Assembly (NCBI GenBank): GCA_033557465.1 | Contig: CM066047.1 | Coordinates: forward strand, 3,038,001-3,102,000 | Source of the DNA: Ichthyophis bannanicus | Taxonomy: Eukaryota > Chordata > Amphibia > Gymnophiona > Ichthyophiidae | DNA: 64,000 nucleotides | Reading direction: 5' to 3' | Part shown: positions 11,621 to 23,185 of the stretch, piece by piece | Layout of the letters: each line of letters starts with the position of its first letter | How positions within the stretch are numbered: the stretch's first letter is position 1 | Notes under the pieces: generated by a model | Databases searched by the model: none | Seen by the model: the letters and a program-made list of their open reading frames with translations, nothing else | What the model was told of the DNA's origin: nothing | Made by a program: the position numbers and the translations under genes

Positions 11621-11764
11621 TCCAACTTCCCCTCAGTACTTCAGACTAGGGCCAACCCATCCATTGTGTGAGAATATTATTCGCACAGGTCCTGTGCTTC
11701 AAGGGACCCTGTGCCAACTTCATCCTGCACATGCTATTTGGCTCCCGACCATTTGCAGGGTCAG

Positions 11765-11891
11765 CTTCAGAGGGAGCCAGGGAAACCCGAGGCCCCAGCT
11801 CACCTCTGTACAGCTGCCGAAGTGCTTCCTTCACTCTGGCAGCTGTGCAGAGGTGAGCTGGGGACTTGGGCCTCCCTGGCTCCCTCTGAAG
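11765..11891. repeat. Inverted repeat, 54-bp arms
   Basis: 11765-11818 and 11838-11891 are reverse complements with few mismatches, separated by 19 bases. They would form a long hairpin. It stands directly before the G-rich minisatellite and may be the core of a small DNA-transposon derivative; no target duplication was identified. Confidence 0.8.
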
Positions 11892-12480
11892 ATGGTAAGA
11901 CAGGCATGGGGCTCTTCAGGGGGGGGGGCGCTAGGACTGGAAATGGGCTGATGGGCTAGGATAGGACTGGAAAGAGCTGATGGGGGGCTGGCTTAAATGG
12001 TCTGAGGAGGGGGTTAAGACTGGAAATGGGATGATTGGGAGGCTTGGACTGGAAATGGGCTCATGGGGAGGCTAAGATAGGACTGGAAAGGGCTGCTGGG
12101 GGGGGGGCTAGGACTAGAAATGAGCTGACTGGGGGAGCTTGGACTGCAAATGGGTTGACTGGGGCGGGCTTGGACTGCAAATGGCCTGATGGGGGGCTAG
12201 GACTGGAAATGGGTTGTTGGGGGGGGGGCTTGGACTGGAAATGGGTCGATGTGGGGCTAGGATGGGACTGGAAGGGACTGATAGGGGGCTAGGACTGGAA
12301 ATGGGCTGATGGGGGACTAGGATAGGACTGGAAAAAATCTGATGGGTGGCTAGGACTGGAGGGCAGATTGGGGGGGAGCTTGGACTGGAAATGAGCTGAT
12401 GCTGGGGGGGGGGAAATGGGACTAGACGGGAGTGGATGCTGGGTGGGGCTGGAACTAGAAGGGAGCTGATGGGGGAGGAC
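11892..12480 (+). repeat. G-rich minisatellite, unit around GGGGCTAGGACTGGAAATGG
   Basis: About twenty irregular copies of a unit of roughly 25-40 bp built on ctaggactggaaatgggctgatggggg. Copies vary in length mainly in the G run. The reverse complement of the same unit forms the array at 53570-53990. No coding potential is supported. Confidence 0.88.
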
Positions 12481-12613
12481 TAGAAGGGAATGGGGTTGGG
12501 GGAGTGAGGATGGAGAAGGGAAAATATATTTTGTGTGGGAGGGAAGAAAAATCTACGATTGGCCGGGTATTGGGAGAGTAAGTGGGGACTGAGGATGGAA
12601 GTGTAAAATTTGA

Positions 12614-14425
12614 GTGGATGAAAAAGATTCCCAACTCTCCCATGTCTGGCACTCATTTCATTCAATTACCACTTCCGAACTCATTGCAGTAATTTCTTCT
12701 TCTAAGAAAACATTTTGCACTCTGGACCCCATTCCCTCTTCCTGGTTGCTTTCTCCCTCCCTAGCTCTTATTCAGCCTGCCCTTGCTATAATTAACTCCA
12801 GTCTCTCCACGGGTGTTTCCTCAATCTTGGAAACACGCTTTGGATCGTCCCATTCTTAAAAAACCCTCACTTGACCCCAAGATCCCTGCTCACTATCGTC
12901 CAGTCTCCAACCTTCCCTTTCTTTCTAAAATCCTGGAAAAGGTTGTATTCTCTCAGTTGTCCTCCTATCTTGACTCTACTCACTTTCTTCACCCCCGCCA
13001 GTCCGGTTTCCGGCCTGGCCACAGTGTTGAAACGGTTCTCTTGAGTTTTCTTAATGAGCTTCACACTGCTCACGATCATGGTGACCTCTCGGTGGCAGTG
13101 TCTTTGGACCTATCTGCTGCCTTTGATCTCATTGACCGCTCTCTTCTCTTGGCCCACTTACGTGAGGCAGGCCTCTGCAGCACGGTTCTTCATTGGTTCC
13201 ACTCTTTTCTTTCTTCTAGGTCTTGCTCTGTTCTCTAGTCTTCCACCCCTGCATCTTCTTCTGAGCCTTTTCCCCTTACCTGCGGTGTCCCACAAGGCTC
13301 AGTACTGGCCCCCCCTTCTCTTCAACATCTTTCTCACACCTCTTGCCTTACTGGTTCAATAACATGGGCTTTCTGCTTCTATTATGCTGATGATCTGGTC
13401 CTCCTGCATCACACTTCTCCCCTCCACCCTGATTTCTCCCCTCTCAATTCCTGCCTCGTGACAGTTGCCGACTGGCTCACCACTCATTGTTTGCATCTTA
13501 ATCTCACAAAAACTCTTGCTATCTGGTTCTCTTGCAGTAGCACCCCCTCCCCCTCAGGTGTCCCCTTCCCTTTCTGGCTCTCCAATCCCCTTAGTCTCCT
13601 CATTTCGTTACCTGGGCGTCTTCTTCGACTCTGATCTATCTTTTCGCAATCACATCTCTCATATTTTCAAAACTTCATTCTTCTTCCTCCGTCAAATTTG
13701 CACTATCCGGCCCTTCCTCACCTCACAGGTACTCACTACCCTTCTCTTATCTCTGCTCATGTCCCGCATCGACTTTTGCAACTCTGCTTTGACTGGACTC
13801 TCCTCTGCTCAACTTCACCGTCTTCAACGTATTCAAAATACCGCTGCCCGGCTCATTTTTCATTTGTCTCCACGTGATCACATTAAACCCCTTCTTATTT
13901 GTCTTCACTGGCTCCCTATCAAATTCCGTATACACTTCAAAATCCTTACACTTGTTCATCACGTTCTCTACACTCACTCTCCTCAGTACTTGGCCGATCT
14001 CATTCACTTTCACACTCCTATGCGTTCCTTACGATCTCTACATCTCAATCGTTTATACCTTCCTTCCCCCTCACATGCTCGTCTTCAGTCCACACGTTCC
14101 TCTGCTTTCTTTTTCATTCTGGAACTCCCTACCCTCCTCTATTCGGCTTGAACAACAACACACAGCCTTTAAGAGTAGTCTGAAAACTCACCTTTTTGCC
14201 CTCTCCTTAGACCTTCCCAACCCCTCCGTGTAAACCTTTCTTTCCCTGTCCCCCTCTCTCTCTCTTTCCCTCTCCTTTGTCTCGTTGTATGATTCTGCTG
14301 CTTTGCTTTCCTATCCATAATTGTAATTTCCTTTCCATTTTCTGCCAATGGCTTTCTGTATATGCTATGTAAACCGCTATGATGGTACTGTTTAGCGATA
14401 TATAAAGTTAATAAACATAAACATA
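12614..14425 (+). mobile_element. L2a-type LINE, RT to 3' end
   Basis: Plus-strand frames encode the L2-clade RT: RPILKKPSLDPKIPAHYRPV, SNLPFLSKILEKVV, RQSGFRPGHSVET, VSLDLSAAFDLIDRSL, a damaged GVPQGS stretch, a YADD-region equivalent, then LGVFFDSDLSFRNHI, RIDFCNSALTGLSSAQL, RIQNTAARLIF and LHWLPIKFRIHFK. These C-terminal blocks are typical of L2 LINEs. The 3' UTR ends with a short repeat of ATAAAC near 14405-14425. Two or more frameshifts (about 13200-13470). The endonuclease is missing. Confidence 0.85.
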
Positions 14426-14811
14426 AATGAAGGAAAGAGCAAAAGGGGAAGATCAGTATGTTCGAGCAGATGAAGAGAGGGCATTGATTTGCTTAGTAAT
14501 TAGAATAAAATGGAAGATTTTGTTACCGGAGAAGTTCATTCCTCTCATGAAAAACAGTCCAACAAAAAGATTCAAAAATATTAGTATCGCTGGTTTTGGC
14601 AAAATTTTGTAATTTGGGACATTTGTGCCAAACCTCTTATAGTTGAATTGTTTTTGTAGTTCGGGCCTTTAGTTTTTCATTTGTTTATGGGTTCTAAATG
14701 AACAGGGTTTATAGTTCTTTCTGGCAGTTGGCACTGGAGTATAGTAATGTAGAAATCTGGTAATCTTTCTTTATCCACATTGCCCATGCAAATGGCATTC
14801 AAATACTCATT
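14426..14811. other. Unassigned sequence
   Basis: AT-rich sequence between an L2a 3' end and a MITE. No gene, RNA or recognisable repeat seen. The 61-codon plus-strand frame at 14427 has no family features. Confidence 0.5.
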
Positions 14812-14936
14812 AAGAAGCATGTTTAAAAGTTAATGCACATTCACAAATGTGAATGTGCTAAGTGCAGGAACACCCATTTATTTCTATTGGTGCAGTGGCA
14901 CTTCATGCACATTAATATTTAGTAAATATGCCCCTA
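14812..14936. mobile_element. Small MITE-like element, TTA-rich inverted ends
   Basis: Left end ttaagaagcatgttta and the reverse complement of the right end (cttaggggcatatttact) are similar, and an inner tgcacatt/aatgtgc pair lies inside each end. The ends resemble those at 31043-31447 and the left motif at 61154, suggesting one dispersed MITE group. It holds no coding sequence. Confidence 0.55.
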
Positions 14937-15082
14937 AGTCATTGCCAGGATAAAAGAGAGGCTTGTGAAGGACTCTTTTGAAAGCTGCCTAAAATTTTAG
15001 ATGGGCAACATATACATTTTAAAATAAAATAAATTAAATGTATGCAAATGAGGTCAAGTGGATATGCAAATGAGGCCCCGCA

Positions 15083-15640
15083 ATGAGTCTCCGCAGTTGG
15101 CCCCGCACCATACTTGGACCGCCCCTGCTTCAGGCACTCATCTTCCCCCTCCTGGATTTCGGTAACAGCATATATCAGGGACTCCCCAAGCATGCACTTC
15201 ATCAGCTACAAATGGCCCAACACACCGCAGCACGCACCATAGCAAAAGCAAGAAAGAGCAACCACATTATCCCAATCTTAAATGATCTACACTGGCTACC
15301 TGTACACAACCGAATTAAATATAAATCAATAATGAACACATTCAAAACTTTACATGACCAATCATCTCCATACCTAAAGTCCTTCATTGACACACCAACA
15401 ACCACCAGAAAAAGGCGCAAATGCAACCAGAACTTACTGGACTTGTCAGCAGAAATGCCACAAATGAACCAAAATACTCGCAACAGAGCCTTCTCCACTT
15501 ACGCACCAGATCTATGGAATGCACAATCCAATGACCTCAGGAAATACTAACAAAATTCCGCAGAGTTCTCAAGACATTTCCATTCAAAGAATACTTCAAG
15601 GACTAAATGGTATGTCCCCATGGAACAGCAAAACTTACTG
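15083..15640 (+). mobile_element. L2c LINE 3' coding fragment
   Basis: A 155-codon open frame with the L2-type C-terminal blocks FGNSIYQGLPKHALHQLQ, AQHTAARTIAKARKSNHI, LNDLHWLPVHNRIKYK and NRAFSTYAPDLWNA. The RT core is absent, so this is a 5'-truncated copy. Confidence 0.8.
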
Positions 15641-15814
15641 ATACTTCCCTGTCAAAAAGTACCACCTTCCTACACCCTCCTACTTTAATCCTCCCCTCCA
15701 CCCCCACCCCCCCAACATTACACAATCCTGGCTTTACATGATCTCTATTTTGTAAATATGTTATGGGTCAGAGACTATAGTTACCAATCGTAATTGTGCT
15801 GTTCAATATTAAGG

Positions 15815-16262
15815 TTTTATTTATTTATTTAGCTGTACTTATATACCGCTTTTCATCGGGTCAGAGGTTTAAAATATATAAAATGAGAGGGTTACATTAA
15901 ACAAAGGGATGATATTACATGGGGGAGGGACCCAACACCAGGGGAGATCAAGCATATTTACATTCCTGCAAGTAGTATGCATGAGGTCTTTGTGACTTAT
16001 CTGAAGGTATAATAAACTGATTCAGTTTTCAGTGTTACAATTTGACCAATGGTCTTCATGAGTTTGAGTTTACAGAGTGAAGCTCTGTTCCATTCCCAGG
16101 TGTTCTCTGAACAAATGTATCTTAAGATGTTGTCTGAATGAGGGAAGATCCTTGTTGTTTCGGAGAGGGGCTGGGAGTGTGTTCCACAGAGAGAGGGATA
16201 TATAAATCAAATGCTCGGTTGCAGGTTTGTTGGTTAAATTTAGACCACTCATGCGGCATGGT
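15815..16262 (-). mobile_element. L2-type LINE 3' end, minus strand
   Basis: On the minus strand a short coding tail (SLWNTLPAPLRNNKDLPSFR, HLKIHLFREH) is followed by a 3' UTR with tataccgct-type sequence and an ATAAATA tail around 15820. Joins head-on with a plus-strand L2c copy at about 16262. Confidence 0.72.
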
Positions 16263-17472
16263 CAGGAGTCTGCATGTGATTTTCCTAGACATATCTGCAG
16301 CTTTTGACTCAGTAGACCATGACCAACTTCTAGCCCGGCTCCATGATAAAGGGATACAAGGAACTGCATGGAACTGGTGCAAATCCTACTTGGAAGATCG
16401 CTGGCAACAGGTCCGGATCGGTGATATAACGTCCCAGCCTTTCCAACAGAAGCAAGGAGTACCACAGGGTTCCTCCCTCTCGGCCTTGCTATTCAATATC
16501 TACATGCAGCCAATCTGTGACATCTCTCGGTCATTCGGAATTTCATGCCTCATCTATGCCGACGATGTTCTCCTATTCACACCAATCAATGTTATAAAAC
16601 CCGACTACACATCTTTAACCACCTGCTTCAATGCAATCTCTGATTGGCTGCTCACACAAAATCTCCGAATAAATTTTAAAAAAACAGAAGCCTTGATCGT
16701 CACAAGGAATAAAGACTTCTCTCCCCCACCATCGCTAAGAACAAGAGATGCCGATTTACCTTTCAAAACCATGATACGTTACCTAGGTGTCATACTGGAC
16801 CAATGCCTGGAATTCAAAGAGCACATAAAAAGTACAGTAAAATCCATCTATCACAAGATCAGGACGCTACGCCATCTCAGACCCATGCTGGAACCAAATG
16901 ACTTCCGCACAACCTTCCAATCACTAGTCACTCCACACTTCGACTATGCAAATATTGTACTACATGGCCTACCCAAGAGCACGCTGAGCCCACTACAAAT
17001 GGCCATGAATACAGCAGCCAGGGTTCTTTATGGAGCCTCAAGAAGCCAACATATTACTCCCATCCTGATCGATCTTCATTGGCTCCCGATAACATGTAGG
17101 ATTCTATACAAAGCCCTCCTCTTGACCTTTAAAGTGTTCCATCAAATATCACCATCCTCGCTAACTGACCTCCTTTACCATGTACAGGACACCAGATCTA
17201 GACGATCTGTAACCGAAAACACATTAATGGCCCTAAAAGACCTACCAAAACTTACTCAGACCACTACCAAGAGAGCATTTTCATTCTTCGCCCCCAGATG
17301 CTGGAACATGTTGCCAACCAACATCAGATCACAAAAAAACCTGTCTCAATTCAGAAAAGCCCTAAAAACACACCTCTTCCAGCAACACTTCTTCCAAGGC
17401 AATATCTCCCCATTCCCTCCCCTTCCAACTCAAACCAATGACTATGGTTAATCAATGATTCCCTAATCTGGA
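16262..17472 (+). mobile_element. L2c LINE, 5' part of the copy split by the DIRS
   Basis: An open frame covering RT from the first catalytic block onward (16262-17451): VIFLDISAAFDSVDHDQLL, QGVPQGSSLSALLFNIYM, YADDVLLF, LGVILDQCLEFKEHI, FDYANIVLHGLPKSTL, NTAARVLYGASRSQHI, DLHWLPITCRILYKALLL and FFAPRCWNMLPTNIRS. The stop falls at 17449-17451. The 3' UTR is cut at 17472 by the DIRS and resumes at 23346. This is the least damaged L2c RT here, although its N-terminal third and endonuclease are missing. Confidence 0.88.
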
Positions 17473-17485
17473 TTTCCTTTTCGCC

Positions 17486-17602
17486 TCTCCGGGCCAGTCC
17501 AGGGAAGGTTAGGTTGTCAATCCCCCTCAGCAGCTGAGGACATAAAGACATCAAGTTTTCTTGCTCGATGAAGCCACTCCCCCTGAAGCCAACTGCCAGT
17601 CT
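17486..17602 (+). repeat. DIRS left inverted terminal repeat (shared part)
   Basis: Nearly identical to the reverse complement of 23186-23300. The 13 bases outside it (17473-17485) are not repeated at the right end but are found in the internal complementary region. Confidence 0.9.
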
Positions 17603-17826
17603 GTTTGTCCTCAGCAGCTGAAGAGGATCGATTTAAATCTCTCCCTTAAGTTTTTGTTATTTATTAATTTATTTGTAATTCTTTAAGTTGGCTCTAGCAG
17701 AGCTGATTTAGTTATAGTCCTAACAGAGCATTTTAATTTAATTTACCTGCTTTGCCAGCAGAGAGAATTGGAGCGCGACGGTTTCAGGTAGAGCCTGCCT
17801 GTCTTTTTATTCCGTCTCTGACTCCT

Positions 17827-18415
17827 GTGGCAGATTGAGACTGGGAGCTCCAGTACCTCCTCTGCGTTGGTGATGCTATGCTCTTCCTGTTTCCGCTAGC
17901 AGCGGAACAAAACTTTATTGAGTCAGCTGTTTCCTGCTTCCGCTAGCAGCGGAACAAAACTGTGGCAGATTGAGACTGGGAGCCCCAGTACCTCCTCTGC
18001 GTTGGTGATGCTATGTTTGGTGATGCTATGCTCTTCCTGTTTCCGCTAGCAGCGGAACAAAACTTTATTGAGTCAGCTGTTTCCTGCTTCCGCTAGCAGC
18101 GGAACAAAACTGTGGCAGATTGAGACTGGGAGCCCCAGTACCTCCTCTGCGTTGGTGATGCTATGTTTGGTGATGCTATGCTTTTCCTGTTTCCGCTAGC
18201 AGCGGAACAAAACTTTATTGAGTCAGCTGTTTCCTGCTTCTGCTAGCAGCGGAACAAAACTGTGGCAGATTGAGACTGGGAGCCCCAGTACCTCCTCTGC
18301 GTTGGCGATGCTATGCTTGGTGATGCTATGCTTTTCCTGTTTCCACTAGCAGCGGAACAAAACTTTATTGAGTCAGCTGTTTCCTGCTTCCGCTAGCAGC
18401 GGAATAAAACTTTAA
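17827..18415 (+). repeat. Tandem repeat in DIRS 5' region, 135-150 bp units
   Basis: The phrase gtggcagattgagactgggag begins at 17827, 17962, 18112 and 18262, giving spacings of 135, 150 and 150. Each unit holds two copies of the palindromic stretch CCGCTAGCAGCGG followed by aacaaaact. The 15-bp difference is an extra tttggtgatgctatg phrase in the longer units. It lies where a 5' leader or gag start would be expected. Confidence 0.88.
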
Positions 18416-18559
18416 CAAACCACCTGTGTGACTACCGGTGCAGTGTTTGTTTTCCACAGCGGCGTGATTTCAGCGAGAGGCATTGTTTCCTGCTGATTTG
18501 AGCCAGCGGTTTTTCTCCGGTCAACTTACATCTCTCTCTATTCAAAATCAAAACACAAC

Positions 18560-19930
18560 TCAAACATTTCTGTTTTCTGTTCAAGGTCAAAAACTCAAAT
18601 CCAACTTTCTTCCTGTTGTCTAGGAAACAAGGACTCTGCTGACATCATCCATCTGCTCCCTAGGTCCTTTAGCCAATCAGAGACCTCTTTATGAGATATG
18701 CAGATGAAGCAGTAGAACTCCAACCAAATTCCACAGGAGAAAATCAGTTTTATTCCTCAACTGCATACTTCATCAAAATAAGTGGCACACACTCTAAATA
18801 AAAAACAAAACGGTTACAGTTGTTTTAAGGTGATCAATATAGGCATGGAGTTCTGTAAAGTTGAGCAGTTTATGTAGTGTCTTTTCTCCCATGCCAAGTG
18901 GTAATGGATGCACAGCATATGAGATAAAGTCTGGAATGTCCATAGAGTCATTGGTAACCAGCGGTGTGGAATAAGTTGTCCCGTCAATGGTGATGGAGAC
19001 CAGTGGTGTATGACTGCACCAGGTATTGTTTAAACTGTACAACAGAGTGTTCTTAGGAAGGCGGGTGTCATGCATTCTGGGAGCAACTGAAAAAGAAACA
19101 TTCTTTATCCTGGCAAGAAATATTGTACAAAATCTAGGCAGGAGGACCTAAAAAGTAATGTTCTGGAGGTGCCCTCACTTCTTCTGTCCTTTCTAGAGAA
19201 GTGGAAACTGGTGGCGCCCACAGTATTTGAGTGATGTTTAATGAGTAGAACACTGGCTGGTCCTGTATGGAACAGAAACTCAGGATGACCAGATACTTTC
19301 CTTCGGGGAAAGGTGGGGGTATTTCTTGATAGCGATATACCCCATCTGTGGATTTAGCCAATCGTGCATATTCGGATGATAGTTCCTGTAATGAGACTTA
19401 GGTAGAGGAGAGCAGATACAAGAACAACAGGAAACCGAGACATAATAAAAGCTAACTTGTTTTACTCTACTACGGAGTAAACTAGTGCTCCTCACTTATA
19501 CTATGCAACAACAAAAATAATTTTTACTACTTATTTACATAACTATTAGATACATGTCCAGTATCTAGGACACGTCAACTATACAGCAGAAGTAAATAGT
19601 TCCCATCCTCAAACAACTTTTGTTCAGAAAGCAGCTATCCGTGCTGTCTTCAGAAAGCAGCTATCCGTGCTGTCTTCAGAAAGCAGCTGTCCGTGCTGTC
19701 TTCAGATGGTATCTGAAAACAAAGACTCATACAACATGTATTACCCATATGGTTTCAACTGGGTGATGTGTTTCCAATACTGCTAGGATCTGTGACATGG
19801 AAAGCTTCTACCCAATGAGAAAAGGAATCAACAACAGTGAGTAAAAATCTATTTTCCCTAGCGGTTAATGGAAGAGGGCACACATGATCTATTTGCAATC
19901 TCTCAAAAGAGGTTTCAATAGATCTTACTT
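18560..19930 (-). pseudogene. Endogenous retrovirus-like relic antisense inside the DIRS
   Basis: The minus-strand frame 19964-19755 reads into an integrase-core-like block (LQIDHV ... LLTVVDSFSHWVEAF) with the first catalytic-type Asp; it stops at 19755, so the second half of the core is missing. Downstream on the same strand, three short frames (19495-19280, 19361-19134, 19075-18794) have no stops within them and encode a hydrophobic, Cys-rich start and later stretches that could be an envelope-like remnant; that is only inferred from their position after the integrase. No LTR was found. Breaks: truncated integrase, gaps and frame changes throughout. Non-functional. Confidence 0.5.
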
Positions 19931-19964
19931 CGCGGCTTCTCAATCCGCAGCTAAGAAACCACAA

Positions 19965-21350
19965 TGAAGGTCTCTTGGTTCAGGCGTTAGTACCTCTAGG
20001 GGGACGCCTGCAGGATTTTCTCTCAGCCTGGACCGAGATTACTACAGACAAGTGGGTGTTAGAAATAATTCAAAAAAGGGTATGCACTGGATTTCGCTTA
20101 CAATCTGCTACCCGCCTTCGTTCGCTCTCCCTGTGCTAAGGGGCTAAAAGAGAAAGCCGTGTTAGACACGGTTTTGCGTCTATTACACCTTTGAGCAATA
20201 GTCCCTGTACCCTGAGACCAATACGGTCGCGGTCGATACTCGATTTATTTCATGGTTCCCAAAAAGGAGGATTCTTTTCGACCAATTCTCGATCTCAGAG
20301 GGGTCAACCGTGCTTTGCAGGTACCTCATTTTCGCATGGAAACGCTGCGTACAATGATTCGGGCAATACGGCTGGGGGAATTCCTATTCACATTCCCATC
20401 AGGCCATCTCATCAGCAATTTTTGCGTTTTGCCCTTCCAATGGGTCACTTCCAGTTTCGGCCCTTCGGTCTGGCCACGGCTCCAAGAACCTTCACAAAGC
20501 TCATGGTAGTGGTAGCAGCTGCGCTGCGAAAAGAAGGGATCCGTGTTCATCCATACCTCGACGATTGGCTAATTAGAGCCAATTCTCATCTGGCCTCCGT
20601 AGTGGCGACGTCTCGAGTTATTCAAATTTTGGAACAGCTAGGCTGGGTGATAAATCAAGCAAAGAGTCACTTGCAGCCAGTTCAACAACTGACTTATCTA
20701 GGGGCCTACTTCGATACGGCTCGAGAAGCAGTTTTTCTTGCCGGAAAAAAAAAAAAAAAAAAAAAGAATAGTCAAGATTTTGCAACAAGTGCAAGCTTTT
20801 TTAAGAGTTCAAGCTCCATTGGCTTGGAAGTACTTACAGTTTTTGGGTTCCATGGCGGCTGCCTTGGATCTGGTTCTGTGGGCCAGGACTCACATGCGGC
20901 CCTTACAACAGGCCTTACTTTTCGATGGTCACCGCAGCTGCATCCTCTATCGCAGCGCCTGTTTTGTCCGGAAACGGTAAGGGAAAGTCTAGAATGGTGG
21001 TTGGACCCGGTACATCTCAAGGCGGGTATTCCTTTGCAGGAGCCCGCGTGGGTGTTAGTCACCACAGATGCCAGTCTGATAGGCTGGGGAGCGCATTGTC
21101 AGTCGCAAATAACTCAAGGGTTTTGGTCAAAAGAGGAAACATTGTGGTCGATCAACATGCTAGAGCTACACGCTGCCCGGCTTGCTCTTCAGCACTTCGA
21201 GCACCTTCTCATAAAGAAGGCAGTTCGTTTGTTCTCCGACAATGCGGGCAAAGAGAATGTTCAGGCCGATTATCCCAGTCGGTCTCTCCTCGATCCAGGA
21301 GAATGGGAGTTGAACGTAGCAGTTTTTCACGAAATAACCTTAAAGTGAGG
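19965..21350 (+). pseudogene. DIRS reverse transcriptase and RNase H, frameshifted
   Basis: The first part (19990-20090) reads PLGGRLQDFLSAWTEITTD, a block found near the start of DIRS-group RTs. YFMVPKKEDSFRPILDLRGV follows in the frame of 20252, then the reading passes to the frame of 20191: QFLRFALPMGHFQFRPFGLA, HPYLDDWL (catalytic Asp pair) and QLTYLGAYF. A run of about 20 A residues at 20744-20764 disrupts the frame. RNase H follows: VTTDASLIGWGAHC (Asp), MLELHAARLAL (Glu) and LFSDNA (Asp). Lacks a usable start and has at least two frame changes. Confidence 0.85.
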
Positions 21351-21385
21351 ACAACCGGTTATGGATTTAATGGCGACGTTCAACA

Positions 21386-21620
21386 ATGCAAAGTCGAACC
21401 GTTTTTTTCAGTAGACACAGGGAATGCATGTCAGAAGGGCTCGATGCTCTAGCTCAGCCTTGGCCGGAGAACATTCTATTGTATGTTTTCCCACCTTGGC
21501 CAATGGTGAGCCGAGTTGTTCAACGCATAACGAAGCGCTGCGGTTCAGTGATTCTGATTGCGCCGGATTGGCCTCGGCGTCCTTGGTATGCCGATCTAGT
21601 CCTTGGTATGCCGATCTAGT
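21386..21620 (+). pseudogene. DIRS post-RNase H segment
   Basis: An open stretch containing ALAQPWPENILLYVFPPWP and SVILIAPDWPRRPWYADL, a conserved tail after RNase H in vertebrate DIRS-type polyproteins as I recall them. A 20-bp direct duplication (ccttggtatgccgatctagt at 21581-21600 and 21601-21620) ends it. Confidence 0.72.
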
Positions 21621-22864
21621 TCGGCTTCAAATAGCTCCACCTTGGCGTCTTCTAGTCCGGGTCAATCTGTTAAATCAGGGACCCGTGCTCATGCCACACG
21701 TGGATCGCTTCTTGCTTATGGCTTGGCTCTTGAGAGGTCTCGCTTGACTCGCAAAGGTTATGCGAATTCTGTAGTGGCTACCTTACTTAAATCTAGAAGA
21801 CCTGGGACATCTCTTGCGTATGTCCGGATATGGCAGATTTTCGAGTCTTGGTGTGAACGGCATGATATTCTTCCTCGTTCGGCTTCCTTGCCTCAGTTGC
21901 TTTTATTTCTCCAGGAAGTTTTGGATAAAGGGTTGGCAATTAATACCCTTAAGGTTCAGGTAGCCGCACTTGCATGTTTTAGGGAATTAGTCCAAAATTG
22001 CAAGCTATCCTTGCATCCGGATGTGCAAAGATTTTTCAGAGCGGCTAAGATTATTCGTCCTCCGCTGCGGCACATTGTGCCTCCGTGGGATTTGAATATT
22101 GTTTTGGAGGCGTTGTCGAGTTCGTCATTAGCGTCGATTTCCTCCCGATCTCCAAAGGAGTGTTCATAAAGAATATTGTTTTGGAGGCGTTGTCGAGTTC
22201 GTCATTAACATCAATTTCCTCCCGATCTCCTAAGGAGTGTTCATGGAAGACAGCTTTTCTGGTAGCTTTGTGTTCAGCGCGAAGAATTTCGGATTTACAG
22301 GCTTTGTCTTGCCGTGAGCCTTATTTGCAGTTTCTCCCTGAACGAGTTTTATTACGTACAGTTCCTTCATTTTTACCAAAAGTGCTATCTGCTTTTCATA
22401 TTAATCAGTCAATACTTTTGCCAACTTTTTTGGATTTATCAAATTCTCCTATTGATAGAGCTCTTTGAAAATTGGGTCTTGGTCGTGTCTTAAAGACATA
22501 CCTTAAAATTTCAGAACCATTTCGTAAAACAGATAGATTGTTTGTGCAGTATGCTGGACCTAATAAAGGGAAGCCGGCTTTGAAGTCCACAATTGCTCGA
22601 TGGGTACGATCTGCTATTGTGGCAGCTTATCAGACCAGAGGACGCTCTCCTCCTAATGGTCTGAGGACGCATTCTACTAGAGCACAAGCGGCATCCTGGG
22701 CAGAATTTGCTTTTGTTCCTCCAGTAGATATCTGTATGGCGGCTACATGGTCTTCGTTTCATACCTTTACAAAGCATTATCGTCTAGATGTTCAGGCCAG
22801 GGAAGATGCAAAAGTGGGAACGTCGGCTCTCATTGCTGGACTGGCGGGTCCCTCCCGAGTTTAG
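21603..22864 (+). pseudogene. DIRS tyrosine recombinase
   Basis: Encodes the integrating enzyme of DIRS elements, a phage-integrase-fold recombinase. The N-terminal part (21603-22169) has a SAM-like core-binding region (SLAYVRIWQIFESWCERHD, AINTLKVQVAALACF). The catalytic part shows LCSARRISDLQAL (first Arg), LRTHSTRAQAASWA (His-x-x-Arg) and FHTFTKHY with the nucleophile Tyr. A 77-bp tandem duplication (22094-22170, 22171-22247) and a TGA at 22466-22468 break the frame. Otherwise all four catalytic residues are visible. Confidence 0.87.
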
Positions 22865-22882
22865 GTACTGCTCTGGTATTGC

Positions 22883-22984
22883 CCTAACCTTCCCTGGACT
22901 GGCCCGGAGAGGCGAAAAGGAAAATGAAATTAGTTCTTACCTGCTAATTATCTTTCCTTGAGCATTCTCCGGGCCAGTCCAGGG
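22883..22984 (-). repeat. DIRS internal complementary region
   Basis: 22883-22926 is the reverse complement of the left terminus (17473-17515) and 22923-22984 is the reverse complement of the right terminus (to 23345). The joint with a shared AA pair marks where circle ends meet and lets me place the element ends at 17473 and 23345. Confidence 0.9.
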
Positions 22985-23185
22985 TCCCACCCTTTAGTTA
23001 TTGGGGCTAATGTTTCTTTCTCAAATTAAGTTGGAATTTATTTAGTTTGAAAAAAAAAAAAAAATTTTAATAAGCACAAATTATTTGCTTATGTTTTCCT
23101 GAAGGACTATAAAATATAATCAGTTTTATTATGAGTAAGCTTTTTGTTTTAAATTCTATAATAGTTAGTTGCTTTGTCAAAAGAA

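Noticed and set aside
17881..18415. A CRISPR-like array
   Set aside because: Spacing is long, the units are fully repeated without unique spacers, and the genome is eukaryotic; it is an ordinary tandem repeat in a DIRS leader.
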